A stretch of 64,000 nt of DNA. Origin: Pseudohongiella sp. (lineage in GTDB: Bacteria; Pseudomonadota; Gammaproteobacteria; Pseudomonadales; Pseudohongiellaceae). The notes below the pieces were generated by a model, which made no database searches, was not told the DNA's origin, and saw only the letters and a program-made list of their open reading frames with translations. The stretch spans positions 1 through 64,000 of the forward strand of contig JAUSCD010000004.1 of the NCBI GenBank assembly GCA_030651695.1, read 5' to 3'. A program made the position numbers and the translations under genes. Within the stretch, counting starts at the first letter, position 1. Each line of letters opens with the position of its first letter. Of this stretch, positions 54,232 through 64,000 are shown piece after piece.

Positions 54232-55092
54232 TTAAACCGCGGCCGCACCGCTAACAATCTCTGAAAGCTCTTGTGTGATAGATGCCTGACGCGCTTTGTT
54301 GTAAATCAAACCCAGCTCTTCTATCAGATCTCCGGCATTGTCTGTCGCGTTCTTCATCGCGAGCATCCGGGCGGCCTGTTCGCTGGCGATGTTTTCAACC
54401 ACGCCCTGATATACCTGTGTTTCGATATATCGGTTAAGCAGGCCGTTCAACAACGCTTCTGGCGCGGGCTCGTAAATATAGTCCCAATGGTGCTTCAACG
54501 ACGTGTCATCCGACGGCTGTAGTGGCAACAATTGCGCAACCACAGGTTTCTGAGTCATTGTGTTGACAAAAGAATTGCTGACAAGATACAGGCGGTCAAT
54601 TTCACCAGCGGTAAACTTATCCAGCATTACCTTCACAGCGCCAACTACCTGACTTAACTCAGGCGCATCACCCAGACCACGAATGGAAGCAACTACTTTG
54701 CCGCCGTAACTGTTGAAGAACGTCGCAGCTTTAGCACCTACAGCAGCAAACTCAACGGAAACGTCTTTTTTACGCCACTCAGCAACTTCTTTAACAACTG
54801 CCTTGAACGCATTGATGTTCAGACCGCCGCACAGGCCGCGATCTGAAGATACAACGATGTATGCAACGCGTTTTGCTTCCCGCGTGTTGAAATACACGTG
54901 ACGATACTCAGGATTCGCATTCGCCACATGTCCAATCACGTTGCGGATATGAGTGGCATAGGGTTTACCCAGCGCCATCCGCTCCTGAGATTTACGCATC
55001 TTGGACGCAGATACCATTTCCATGGCACTGGTTATTTTCCGCGTGTTATTGATGCTGGAGATCTTATTCCGAATCTCTTTGCCACCAGCCAT
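54232..55092 (-). CDS. atpG: ATP synthase F1 gamma subunit
   Basis: Gamma is the rotating central shaft. The 286-residue product starts [32 protein letters not shown], the conserved N-terminal coiled coil, and ends with the matching C-terminal coiled coil ([40 protein letters not shown]). The middle segment [10 protein letters not shown] is conserved. It lies between atpA and atpD. Confidence 0.98.
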   Translation of the reverse strand: MAGGKEIRNKISSINNTRKITSAMEMVSASKMRKSQERMALGKPYATHIRNVIGHVANANPEYRHVYFNTREAKRVAYIVVSSDRGLCGGLNINAFKAVVKEVAEWRKKDVSVEFAAVGAKAATFFNSYGGKVVASIRGLGDAPELSQVVGAVKVMLDKFTAGEIDRLYLVSNSFVNTMTQKPVVAQLLPLQPSDDTSLKHHWDYIYEPAPEALLNGLLNRYIETQVYQGVVENIASEQAARMLAMKNATDNAGDLIEELGLIYNKARQASITQELSEIVSGAAAV

Positions 55093-55129
55093 AATTCACC
55101 GCCTACCAAAAAATTACCAGGTCTGGGTT

Positions 55130-56674
55130 CTACCAGGTTTGTGTTGCTTTGAACTGCTGAATCAGCGCCTTGAATTTTGAGGCGATATCATCATTGTAGT
55201 CCGGCTTGGCGTTGACGCTTGCCAACAGCTCAGCGTGCTGGCTTTTGGCGTAAGACAACAGTGCTTTTTCAAAGGCAACGACCTTCAGCAGCTCCACATC
55301 TTTCAGGAAGCCTTCGTTGGCAGCAAACAGTACCAGACCCATTTCAGCAACTGACAGCGGCGCGTATTGGCTCTGCTTCATCAGCTCTGTTACGCGCTGA
55401 CCGTGTTCCAGCTGTGCACGTGTGGCTTCGTCCAGATCAGAAGCAAACTGGGCGAATGCTGCCAGCTCGCGGTACTGAGCCAGGGCGATACGAATACCAC
55501 CGCCCAGTTTCTTGATGATCTTGGTCTGAGCTGCACCACCTACACGCGATACTGACAGACCCGCGTTGATAGCAGGACGGATACCAGCATTAAACAGGTT
55601 GGTTTCCAGGAAGATCTGACCGTCAGTGATAGAGATCACGTTGGTTGGAACGAATGCGGAAACGTCACCGGCCTGTGTTTCGATAATTGGCAGCGCAGTC
55701 AATGAACCGGTCTGGCCTTTTACTTCACCGTTGGTGAACTGCTCAACATAATCGGCGCTCACACGTGATGCGCGCTCGAGCAGACGTGAATGCAAATAGA
55801 ACACGTCGCCAGGATAAGCTTCACGGCCTGGCGGACGGCGCAGCAGCAGGGAAATCTGACGGTAAGCCCAAGCCTGTTTGGTCAGGTCGTCATAAATGAT
55901 CAGGGCGTCCTGACCACGATCACGGTAGTACTCGCCCATGGAGCAACCTGAGTAAGGTGCCAGGTATTGCATGGAGGCCGGATCTGACGCACTGGCTGCA
56001 ACAACAATGGTATATTCCATTGCGCCGTGTTCTTCCAGTCTGCTTACCACGTTAGCGATAGACGATTGTTTTTGACCGATCGCCACGTAAACGCACTTAA
56101 CGCCTTTGCCTTTCTGGTTGATGATGGCGTCGATGGCGACAGCTGTTTTACCAACCTGACGGTCACCAATGATCAGCTCGCGCTGACCGCGACCAATCGG
56201 CACCATCGCGTCGATTGCTTTCAGACCGGTTTGTACTGGCTGATCAACTGACTTACGGGCGATTACACCAGGAGCAACTTTCTCAACCGGTGAGGTCATT
56301 TTGGCATTGATGGCGCCTTTGCCGTCGATGGGGTTACCCAGCGCATCAACTACGCGACCTTCAAGTTCAGGACCTACCGGCACTTCCAGAATACGGTTGG
56401 TGCAACGACAGGACTGGCCTTCCGCCAGACCCTGATAGTCACCCAGTACCACCGCACCCACGGAGTCACGCTCAAGGTTGAGCGCCATACCGAACAGGCC
56501 GCCTTCAAACTCGATCATCTCACCATACATAACATCGGCGAGGCCGTGAATACGAACGATACCGTCAGAAACGCTGACGATAGTACCTTCGTTTTTTGCC
56601 TGCACAGAAACGTCGAGACTATCGATTCTCTGTTTAATAATTTCACTGATTTCTGACGGATTCAGTTGTTGCAT
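55130..56674 (-). CDS. atpA: ATP synthase F1 alpha subunit
   Basis: Alpha carries non-catalytic nucleotide sites in the F1 hexamer. The 514-residue product starts [17 protein letters not shown], has the P-loop [15 protein letters not shown] near residue 170, and later [24 protein letters not shown] and the catalytic-finger region [20 protein letters not shown] with the conserved Arg. Length equals E. coli AtpA (513). Confidence 0.98.
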   Translation of the reverse strand: MQQLNPSEISEIIKQRIDSLDVSVQAKNEGTIVSVSDGIVRIHGLADVMYGEMIEFEGGLFGMALNLERDSVGAVVLGDYQGLAEGQSCRCTNRILEVPVGPELEGRVVDALGNPIDGKGAINAKMTSPVEKVAPGVIARKSVDQPVQTGLKAIDAMVPIGRGQRELIIGDRQVGKTAVAIDAIINQKGKGVKCVYVAIGQKQSSIANVVSRLEEHGAMEYTIVVAASASDPASMQYLAPYSGCSMGEYYRDRGQDALIIYDDLTKQAWAYRQISLLLRRPPGREAYPGDVFYLHSRLLERASRVSADYVEQFTNGEVKGQTGSLTALPIIETQAGDVSAFVPTNVISITDGQIFLETNLFNAGIRPAINAGLSVSRVGGAAQTKIIKKLGGGIRIALAQYRELAAFAQFASDLDEATRAQLEHGQRVTELMKQSQYAPLSVAEMGLVLFAANEGFLKDVELLKVVAFEKALLSYAKSQHAELLASVNAKPDYNDDIASKFKALIQQFKATQTW

Positions 56675-56699
56675 GCTTTTTCCCTCATTCCCAGATCGT

Positions 56700-57236
56700 C
56701 TAGGAACTCAATGATTCGGCTAATTTGTTCAGTTTTCCTCGAACAGAATTGTCGATGACTGTGTCACCTGCTCGAATGACAACGCCTCCGATCAACTGCT
56801 GGTCTACACTACTGTGCAGTTTGACCGTACGGTCCAGACGCTTCTCAAGTGCCGCAGTCAAACTCTTGACTACAGCATCACTGAGTGCATACGCCGTAGA
56901 AACTTCGACGTCTATGCTTTTTTCGCGCGCTGCTTTGAGCGTGTCAAAAAGTTCTGATATCTGAGGAAGCAGGGCCAACCGGCGATTCTCCGCCAGCAGC
57001 CTTACCATATTGCTGCCCTTGTCGGAGACTGAATCTCCACAAACGGACAGCAGTGCATCAGACTGCTTTGTCGCAGTCAGGGCCGGGCTCTTCAACAGAT
57101 TGCTGATTTTTTCCTGCGACGTTACCGCCGCCAGCGTTCTCAGCATCTGTGACCACTGGGCCAGGGCGTTGTCTGCCGCAGCGACTTCAAAAGCTGCATT
57201 TGCGTAAGGCCGGGCTAATGTAATTGACTCTGCCAT
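56700..57236 (-). CDS. atpH: ATP synthase F1 delta subunit
   Basis: Delta joins the F1 head to the peripheral stalk. The 178-residue product starts [19 protein letters not shown], the usual family opening, and ends with the C-terminal region [31 protein letters not shown]. Length matches E. coli (177). Confidence 0.97.
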   Translation of the reverse strand: MAESITLARPYANAAFEVAAADNALAQWSQMLRTLAAVTSQEKISNLLKSPALTATKQSDALLSVCGDSVSDKGSNMVRLLAENRRLALLPQISELFDTLKAAREKSIDVEVSTAYALSDAVVKSLTAALEKRLDRTVKLHSSVDQQLIGGVVIRAGDTVIDNSVRGKLNKLAESLSS

Positions 57237-57247
57237 CGTATGTTCGC

Positions 57248-57718
57248 CTATAACTCAGAAGCGAGTTTTTTTACCAGCTCTTCGTTTGCTGCCTGATCAA
57301 TGGATTTCTCAAGGATCTTCTCGGCACCGGCGATAGCAATAGCGGCGACCTGCGCACGCAAAGCTTCACGGGCTCGCTGAATCTCCATATCAATTTCAGC
57401 TTTTGCACCGGCGATAATCCGCTGACCTTCCTCGCGAGCTTTGTCTTTTGCTTCGTCAACAATCTGATTGGCGCGCTTGGTCGCCAGATCGATGATTTCA
57501 GCACTTTTCACTTTAGCTTCGCGAAGATCCTCTGCAACCCTGTTTTGAGCAAGATTCAGGTCACGTTGCGCGCGGTCGGCCGCTTCCAGTCCGTCTGCTA
57601 TTTTTTTCTGCCGATCAGCCAGAGCTGCCGTAATTGGCGGCCAGACATACTTCAGGCAGAACCAGACAAAAACGGCAAATGCAATCGATTGGCCGAGTAT
57701 GGTTGCGTTAAGATTCAT
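57248..57718 (-). CDS. atpF: ATP synthase Fo b subunit
   Basis: The b subunit is the peripheral stalk. The 156-residue product has an N-terminal membrane helix ([28 protein letters not shown]) and a long, charged coiled coil, ending near the delta-binding tail. Length equals E. coli AtpF (156). Confidence 0.97.
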   Translation of the reverse strand: MNLNATILGQSIAFAVFVWFCLKYVWPPITAALADRQKKIADGLEAADRAQRDLNLAQNRVAEDLREAKVKSAEIIDLATKRANQIVDEAKDKAREEGQRIIAGAKAEIDMEIQRAREALRAQVAAIAIAGAEKILEKSIDQAANEELVKKLASEL

Positions 57719-57774
57719 GGTTTCACCTCTGCGTTAGTTTGTCGCTTGGCTTGAAGTCTTTTTCAAGCGGTCGA

Positions 57775-58020
57775 TTAACCGACGAAAGGATTTGCGAACA
57801 TAACCATGAAAGACACACCCACGCCGATGATCGAGATTACGTCAACGAAACCGGCAACCAGGAAGAACTGAACCTGCAGCTTAGGTGCAAGTTCTGGTTG
57901 ACGTGCTGAACTTTCAATCAGCTTGCCACCCAGGTTACCGAAAGCAACCGCAGTGCCGGCTCCACACAAACCGAAGATGAGGGCAATAGCGATTACTGAA
58001 AATGCCTGAATAGTTTCCAT
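57775..58020 (-). CDS. atpE: ATP synthase Fo c subunit
   Basis: The c subunit forms the proton-driven ring. The 81-residue product has two membrane helices joined by the polar loop ARQPEL. The proton-binding carboxylate is the Asp in GFVDVISIIGVG, equivalent to D61 of E. coli, and no sodium-ligand pattern is evident. ATG 58020 (METIQ) is chosen because ggag lies 6 bases upstream; TTG 58032 would only add four residues. Confidence 0.96.
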   Translation of the reverse strand: METIQAFSVIAIALIFGLCGAGTAVAFGNLGGKLIESSARQPELAPKLQVQFFLVAGFVDVISIIGVGVSFMVMFANPFVG

Positions 58021-58067
58021 TTTTTTCTCCAAGTTTTAACAAAGGGTCTGACAAAAAGGTTAAGGGT

Positions 58068-58949
<882 letters not shown>

Positions 58950-58963
58950 TTAGTTTGCCGATT

Positions 58964-59353
58964 TTACGGGTTATTCCGGTCAGTCTTGCTTATGCGGACA
59001 AACACAAGCACGCCTGTTATATGCACCAGAATAAATCCTGAAAACAAAGCCATAACATTCAAAGGTGTTACGAACAAAAAACTCAGTGCGAAGCCCGCAC
59101 TTATCAAGACCAGCTTTAATGCTTCGCCGGTATACATTTCCCTGACGATGAGCTCGGTTGATCGTGCGCCCCGGTATTTGAACACCTTTTTTGCAAAAAG
59201 TGCTCCAGGCAAAGCTGAAATCAAACCACCGATCAGTAAAGAGTACGCACTTATCCAGCCCGTCAGAACTACTGCTGCTCCGCAAAGCACCAGCAGAAAC
59301 AGCAACTGGAAGGCTGTAACTTTATATATTGGAGGAGCTTTAATGCTTGACAT
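58964..59353 (-). CDS. atpI: ATP synthase assembly protein AtpI
   Basis: AtpI is a small membrane protein that helps assemble the c ring; it is often the first gene of the atp operon. The 129-residue product has four hydrophobic helices and the family pattern SLLIGGLISALPGALFAKKVF. ATG 59353 is preceded by ggag. It lies directly downstream of the atp promoter. Confidence 0.93.
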   Translation of the reverse strand: MSSIKAPPIYKVTAFQLLFLLVLCGAAVVLTGWISAYSLLIGGLISALPGALFAKKVFKYRGARSTELIVREMYTGEALKLVLISAGFALSFLFVTPLNVMALFSGFILVHITGVLVFVRISKTDRNNP

Positions 59354-59415
59354 AGGTTAGCCAGTCGTCAAAAAGCTCTCTTGTACTTGGCATCCGTTCC
59401 CTTTCAGAGGTGCGC

Positions 59416-59444
59416 ATTATAGGGGCATAATGGCAGCCAATCAA
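59416..59444 (-). promoter_or_regulatory. Sigma-70 promoter of the atp operon
   Basis: Reading the minus strand: TTGATT, 17 bases, TATAAT, which is a near-consensus sigma-70 promoter. It lies between parB and atpI, 62 bases upstream of the atpI start, so it should drive atpIBEFHAGDC. Confidence 0.85.
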
Positions 59445-59462
59445 CACGATATTTCGGCCAAT

Positions 59463-60359
59463 TTACTTGATATGAGCAAGTATTCCATCGAGCTCATCCA
59501 GGCTGTTGTAGCGAAGTGTCAGCTTGCCCGAACCTTTGCTCGAATGCTGTATCTCAACCCTGGCGCCAATAGTCTCCGACAAAGTCTGCTCGAGCCTGCT
59601 GATATCGGGGTCCTGACGCTGCGGCCCGGTATTCTTCGCTGGCCCCTGTTCGAGCAATTTGCGCACCAGCACTTCTGTCTGCCGAACTGACAGAGCTTTG
59701 CCAGCGACCGATTTCGCCGCTTCACTTTGTTGTTCCGGTTGCAGGCCTAACAAGGCTTTGGCGTGACCCATTTCAATATCACCACGCTCCAGCATCAGTC
59801 TTACATCGTGGTTCAACGACATCAGGCGCAGGAGGTTAGTCACCGTTGTTCTGGATTTCCCTACTGCTTCCGCCACTTCCTGTTGGGTCAGTGTGAATTC
59901 TTCCTGCAGACGCTTGAGCGCCATGGCTTCTTCAATAGGATTGAGATTTTCACGCTGAATGTTTTCGATCAATGCCATGGCTATGGCAGACTCGTCGCCT
60001 ACCAGCCGGATCACGGCGGGGATGGTATCCAGGCCGGCGATCTGAGTTGCACGCCAGCGACGCTCTCCGGCAATGATTTCAAAACGATCACCCGGGATAG
60101 GGCGAACCACAATTGGCTGCATGACACCCTGAACCCTGATAGAGTCAGCCAGCTCCTGCAACGCTTCTTCGTGCATGTCGGTACGCGGTTGATATTTTCC
60201 GCGTTGAATGAGATCAACTGGCAGATGTCTCAGCTCACTGTCTACCAGTCCGGACTGTGATTTTTCTGCAGCTGCTACCGCCTCTGCTGCCGAAGCTTTA
60301 GCGGCTACGCCGCCCAGTAGCTTGTCCAGACCGCGGCCCAGTTTTTTCTTTCCTGACAT
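59463..60359 (-). CDS. parB: Chromosome partition protein ParB
   Basis: ParB binds parS near the origin and spreads as a CTP-dependent clamp for chromosome segregation. The 298-residue product has the CTP-binding motifs GERRWRAT and ENIQRENLNPIEEA, and a helix-turn-helix (TQQEVAEAVGKSRTTVTNLLRLM). It ends in a dimerising C-terminal domain. It follows parA, close to the chromosome origin as usual. Confidence 0.97.
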   Translation of the reverse strand: MSGKKKLGRGLDKLLGGVAAKASAAEAVAAAEKSQSGLVDSELRHLPVDLIQRGKYQPRTDMHEEALQELADSIRVQGVMQPIVVRPIPGDRFEIIAGERRWRATQIAGLDTIPAVIRLVGDESAIAMALIENIQRENLNPIEEAMALKRLQEEFTLTQQEVAEAVGKSRTTVTNLLRLMSLNHDVRLMLERGDIEMGHAKALLGLQPEQQSEAAKSVAGKALSVRQTEVLVRKLLEQGPAKNTGPQRQDPDISRLEQTLSETIGARVEIQHSSKGSGKLTLRYNSLDELDGILAHIK

Positions 60360-60415
60360 GTAGTTGCCTTATATATTCCCTGATGGTTAAGCGCCGGGTG
60401 TCAAACACCTGCTGT

Positions 60416-61204
60416 TCAGACAGCTGCCCGCTGTTCCTGACGTCTGAGCATTTCGCCGGCGAGAGCAAGATAGGCCAGAGCTCCCCGGGACTGTCTGTCG
60501 TATTGCAATACCGGGAGTCCGTAGCTGGGCGCTTCTGCCAGACGGACATTTCTCGGAACTACCGTGCGGTACACTCGATCCCCAAAGTGGCTGAACAACT
60601 GGCTTGATACTTCTACTGTTAATTTATTGCGTGGATCGTACATGGTGCGCAGAATCCCCTCAATCCTGAGCTCTGGATTATGCGTAGCACTGATAGCTGA
60701 AATGGTGTCCACCAGTGCCGACAGGCCTTCCAGCGCATAATACTCACACTGCATCGGTATGATGACGCCTTGAGCGGCGACCAGGGCGTTCAGCGTCAAC
60801 ATATTCAGCGAGGGCGGACAATCAATAACAATGAAGTCGTAACGATCAGATATCGCCGAGAGCAGGTCTTTTAATCGACGCTCACGATTTTCCATATCCA
60901 GTAACTCAATCTCCGCGGCAACAAGATCTCCGTTGGCCGGCAACATGTCAAACCCGGCATCCGGGGTGGTTACGCAAGCCTCATCAAAATTGCACTCACC
61001 CATCAACACATCATAAACCGAGTTGGTCAGCTCGCTTTTGTCGATTCCGCTTCCCATTGTGGCATTACCTTGCGGATCCATATCAACCAGCAAAACGCGG
61101 CGCTTGGTTGCCTGTAGGGACGCCGCCAGATTGACCGAAGTCGTAGTTTTACCTACGCCACCTTTCTGATTGGCTATCGCGATAATTCGTGTCACCTGAT
61201 CCAC
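60416..61204 (-). CDS. parA: Chromosome partition ATPase ParA
   Basis: ParA (Soj) is the ATPase that moves ParB-parS complexes along the nucleoid. The 262-residue product has the deviant Walker A KGGVGKTTTSVNLAASL at about 14-30, Walker A-prime VLLVDMDPQGNAT and Walker B VIDCPPSLN. It is transcribed with rsmG and mnmG upstream and parB downstream. Confidence 0.97.
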   Translation of the reverse strand: MDQVTRIIAIANQKGGVGKTTTSVNLAASLQATKRRVLLVDMDPQGNATMGSGIDKSELTNSVYDVLMGECNFDEACVTTPDAGFDMLPANGDLVAAEIELLDMENRERRLKDLLSAISDRYDFIVIDCPPSLNMLTLNALVAAQGVIIPMQCEYYALEGLSALVDTISAISATHNPELRIEGILRTMYDPRNKLTVEVSSQLFSHFGDRVYRTVVPRNVRLAEAPSYGLPVLQYDRQSRGALAYLALAGEMLRRQEQRAAV

Positions 61205-61245
61205 CTGAGCTGCGTCACTGTCTGATGCTGATTGTTAGTTGTTTT

Positions 61246-61923
61246 TTAAGTTATGCGGGCAAGTTCAATAAAGTGTCTTTCACCATCGGTACCCGGGACT
61301 TGCAACTCGTGCGTCCGAATGAGCTGCCAATGAGCGGGAAGTTCTGCTATTTCGTCTGCCGGATATTGCCCTTTCATTGCAATCAGCCTGGTGCCGGGAC
61401 CTGAAACAAGTTCACAACCGCGAGTGAAGTCCAGCAGCGATGCAAACGCTCGGCTGACGACAATATCAACTTGACGTGTACTTTGGTAGTTTTCGATACG
61501 TGTGTTCTCTACTTCAACGTTTTTTATATCCAGCTCAATACAAGCCTGAAACACGAATCTTGTTTTTTTGCCATTGCTGTCTAACAACACAAATTTGGTA
61601 TCGGGCATACAGATAGCCATTGGTATGCCAGGAAGACCAGGACCGGTTCCAACATCGAGTACCGTGAATGGGCCAGCTGGCAAGTCCGAACGCAGCTCAC
61701 GTACCAATGGCAACAAACTTAAACTATCCAGCAGGTGTCGTGACAACATTTCTTTCGGCTCACGCACAGCTGACAGATTAAATGCCTTGTTCCATTTGTG
61801 TAGCAAGGCTAAATACTGCAAGAGCTGGCTGATCTCTGTAACTGACAGATCGACGCCAAGTTTTGCTGCACCCTGCTTGAGGGTCACGGAGAATTCCTGA
61901 AAATGAATTTCTGACTCCGACAT
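61246..61923 (-). CDS. rsmG: 16S rRNA (guanine-N7)-methyltransferase
   Basis: RsmG (GidB) makes m7G527 in 16S rRNA; loss gives low-level streptomycin resistance. The 225-residue product has the SAM-binding VLDVGTGPGLPGIPMAI near residue 92 and the SRAFASLLDF segment. It starts one base after the mnmG stop (ATG 61923), the normal order. Confidence 0.96.
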   Translation of the reverse strand: MSESEIHFQEFSVTLKQGAAKLGVDLSVTEISQLLQYLALLHKWNKAFNLSAVREPKEMLSRHLLDSLSLLPLVRELRSDLPAGPFTVLDVGTGPGLPGIPMAICMPDTKFVLLDSNGKKTRFVFQACIELDIKNVEVENTRIENYQSTRQVDIVVSRAFASLLDFTRGCELVSGPGTRLIAMKGQYPADEIAELPAHWQLIRTHELQVPGTDGERHFIELARIT

Positions 61924-61924
61924 A

Positions 61925-63829
61925 TCAGGCTGTTTTCTGCGCTCTGATAGCCTGATGTTTTTTCAGGTAAATCAACAGTAAAGATACTGCCGCCGGGGTG
62001 ATTCCGGGGATTCTTGCAGCTTTGGCCAATGAATCGGGGCGGGCTTTCAGCAACTTCTGTTTTAGTTCGTTCGAAAGACCTTCGATATGCTGATAATCAA
62101 AATCTTCAGGTAAAACTGTGTTTTCCTGTCGTTTGAGCTTCTGGATATCCTCTTCCTGACGAGTGATATATCCCTGATATTTCAATTGAATTTCAATTTG
62201 CTCAGAAACCAGGTGATCAACTTCAGGCATCTCGCCTGAGGTCCCTTTCAACGCCTGTGCCATCTGAACGTAATTGACATCTGGGCGCGATAGCAGATCA
62301 GCCAGACTGTATTCACGACTGACCGGCTTTTCAAGTAAGGGGTTCATGGCATCAGCCCTGTCGCTTCCGGGCTGCACCCAGGTGGTTTTCATACGCTGCA
62401 GTTCTGTTTTGATGCTGTCCTGCTTACGACAGAAGGCCTCCCAGCGAATATTGTCTACCAGTCCGAGCTCGCGACCGATTGTTGTCAGTCGCAGATCCGC
62501 ATTGTCTTCGCGAAGCAACAACCGATACTCTGCCCGACTGGTGAACATGCGGTAAGGTTCATTTGTGCCGAGACTGATCAAATCATCAACCAACACACCG
62601 ATATAAGCCTGATCCCGGCGCGGACACCAGCTTTCCAGCTCTTTTGCCGCCAGCGCCGCATTGATGCCGGCTAACAAACCTTGTGCAGCAGCTTCTTCGT
62701 ATCCGGTTGTGCCATTAATCTGGCCGGCAAAGTACAGACCTTTGATAAATTTGGTTTCCAGTGAATAACGCAGATCCCTGGGGTCAAAAAAATCGTACTC
62801 AATAGCATAACCCGGACGGGTTATATGTGCGTTTTCAAAACCTTTTATCTGACGAACCAGTTCAATCTGGACGTCAAACGGCAAACTCGTGGATATGCCG
62901 TTGGGGTAAAGTTCGTGTGTGGTCAAACCTTCCGGTTCTACAAAAATCTGATGCGAAGTTTTGTCTGAAAAACGCATGACTTTATCTTCGATTGACGGGC
63001 AATAACGCGGCCCCAGGCCTTCAATCACGCCGGTGTACATCGGTGAACGGTCAAGCCCGCCGCGTATTATGTCATGCACTTTTTCGTTGGTATTGGTGAT
63101 GTAACAAGGCACTTGCCTGGGGTGGTCTTCAACCTTCCCCAGAAAAGACATCACCGGCAAGGGGGTGTCACCCAGTTGCTCCTGCATAACTGAAAAGTCG
63201 ACAGAACGGGCGTCAATGCGTGGAGGGGTACCTGTTTTCAGGCGACCAACGTTAAACGGAAGTTCCCGAAGGCGCTGCGCCAGCTTGATTGATGGTGGAT
63301 CCCCGGCCCTGCCTCCTGCTGAATTTTCCAGACCAATATGGATTTTGCCACCCAGAAAAGTCCCGGTAGTGAGCACCACTCTGGAAGCAAAAAAGCGTAC
63401 TCCCATCTGTGTAACGACACCGGCCACGTGGTCTTGTTCGATAATCAGATCGTCTGCTGCTTGTTGAAAAATGTCAAGATTTTCCTGATTTTCCAGCATG
63501 TTACGAACGGCGGCTTTATACAGTGCACGATCAGCCTGCGCCCGTGTTGCCCTGACCGCCGGGCCTTTGCTGCTGTTCAGAATACGAAACTGTATCCCGG
63601 CAAGATCAGCGGCTTTGGCCATGGCTCCGCCCAGCGCATCAATTTCTCGTACCAGATGGCTTTTGCCTATGCCACCAATGGCCGGATTGCAGGACATCTG
63701 ACCAAGCGTTTCGATGTTGTGAGTCAGCAACAAGGTTTTTACGCCCATGCGCGCAGCGGCGAGAGCAGCCTCGGTGCCGGCGTGCCCACCTCCCACAACA
63801 ATCACGTCATAACGTTTGGCATAGTCCAT
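61925..63829 (-). CDS. mnmG: tRNA uridine-34 modification FAD enzyme MnmG
   Basis: MnmG (GidA), with MnmE, adds 5-carboxymethylaminomethyl to wobble U34. The 634-residue product has the N-terminal FAD motif [21 protein letters not shown] at about 9-29, [22 protein letters not shown], and a C-terminal helical domain. MnmH in this window acts on the same wobble uridine. Confidence 0.97.
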   Translation of the reverse strand: MDYAKRYDVIVVGGGHAGTEAALAAARMGVKTLLLTHNIETLGQMSCNPAIGGIGKSHLVREIDALGGAMAKAADLAGIQFRILNSSKGPAVRATRAQADRALYKAAVRNMLENQENLDIFQQAADDLIIEQDHVAGVVTQMGVRFFASRVVLTTGTFLGGKIHIGLENSAGGRAGDPPSIKLAQRLRELPFNVGRLKTGTPPRIDARSVDFSVMQEQLGDTPLPVMSFLGKVEDHPRQVPCYITNTNEKVHDIIRGGLDRSPMYTGVIEGLGPRYCPSIEDKVMRFSDKTSHQIFVEPEGLTTHELYPNGISTSLPFDVQIELVRQIKGFENAHITRPGYAIEYDFFDPRDLRYSLETKFIKGLYFAGQINGTTGYEEAAAQGLLAGINAALAAKELESWCPRRDQAYIGVLVDDLISLGTNEPYRMFTSRAEYRLLLREDNADLRLTTIGRELGLVDNIRWEAFCRKQDSIKTELQRMKTTWVQPGSDRADAMNPLLEKPVSREYSLADLLSRPDVNYVQMAQALKGTSGEMPEVDHLVSEQIEIQLKYQGYITRQEEDIQKLKRQENTVLPEDFDYQHIEGLSNELKQKLLKARPDSLAKAARIPGITPAAVSLLLIYLKKHQAIRAQKTA

Positions 63830-64000
63830 AACAGAACTTCTTGGGAATCATCAGATTTTCAAAGGTGCACAAGTATAAGCGCTGACGGGGAAATTTAAAG
63901 TCTTTACGCAGAAAATATCCACAAGTGAATTTGGTGTGAATCTATCAAGTTAATTAACTAATGTTTATATATGAATATAGATAAATACTTAATGATGTTA
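63830..64000. other. AT-rich non-coding DNA, possible edge of oriC
   Basis: No gene is visible. The stretch is markedly AT-rich toward the window edge, with attaattaactaatg-like runs and tatatatgaatatag. It has one DnaA-box-like site (atatccaca at 63915-63923, one mismatch from the consensus ttatccaca). In many gammaproteobacteria oriC lies beside mnmG. In others mnmE, yidC, rnpA and rpmH lie between, so only the sequence beyond the window can decide. Confidence 0.4.

Noticed and set aside
60360-63829. parS-type sites near parAB
   Set aside because: I looked for tgttncacgtgnaaca-like sequences around parAB and elsewhere and found only cacgtg cores with poor flanks (for example 54893 and 63424).

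Overview
The window is a stretch of a gammaproteobacterial chromosome. The right half carries the usual origin-proximal block, on the minus strand: mnmG-rsmG-parA-parB, then atpIBEFHAGDC, then glmU-glmS. The left part has the classic gmk-rpoZ-spoT-ridA-recG order, and there is an opgGH pair. Genus cannot be fixed from the sequence alone. No tRNA, rRNA, CRISPR array, transposase or prophage gene was seen, and nearly every base is in or next to a gene.

Layout. 1-434: no gene, but nested inverted repeats and a 7-bp tandem repeat. 435-2163: a LysE-type exporter and a divergent secreted beta-propeller protein. 2225-7645 (minus): five co-directional genes, selD, mnmH, two molybdenum-storage-protein-like subunits (mosB, mosA) and a Tat-exported multicopper oxidase. 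7776-16017 (plus): gmk, rpoZ, spoT, ridA, recG, a YbaK/HDOD signalling protein and ubiA. 16162-23214 (plus): opgG, opgH, a DUF885 lipoprotein and ndh. 23280-25521 (minus): secreted msrB, a small secreted orphan and gcdH. 25779-34866: uvrD, a TcyP-type cystine transporter, yciA-type thioesterase, a small membrane protein, a DUF4265 protein, yaaA, a response regulator, a FemAB-like acyltransferase and hexR.

34889-39347: an exported dehalogenase-like hydrolase, a sulfatase and its formylglycine-generating enzyme form one operon facing away from a tetR gene. A 26-bp palindrome lies between the two units. 39551-44841: a TonB-dependent receptor, a PepSY membrane protein, an HGW-type lipoprotein, a HemJ/CopD-like membrane protein and a convergent DUF2231 protein. 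44914-48973: a terminal oxidase operon of CuA-bearing subunit II, a fused subunit I-III and CtaG. 48990-63829 (minus): glmS, glmU, the whole F1Fo ATP synthase behind a near-consensus promoter, parB, parA, rsmG and mnmG. 63830-64000: AT-rich non-coding DNA that may be the edge of the replication origin.

The most notable items are these: a molybdenum-storage-protein pair with no nitrogenase gene in view, located downstream of selenium genes and upstream of a multicopper oxidase; a sulfatase operon whose formylglycine-generating enzyme itself carries an export signal; a fused oxidase subunit I whose K-channel lysine is replaced by glutamine; and a perfect 29-bp-arm palindrome that supplies the last codons and stop of msrB, with a half copy forming the ribosome-binding region of ndh. 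Product names rest on motif recognition without database searches.
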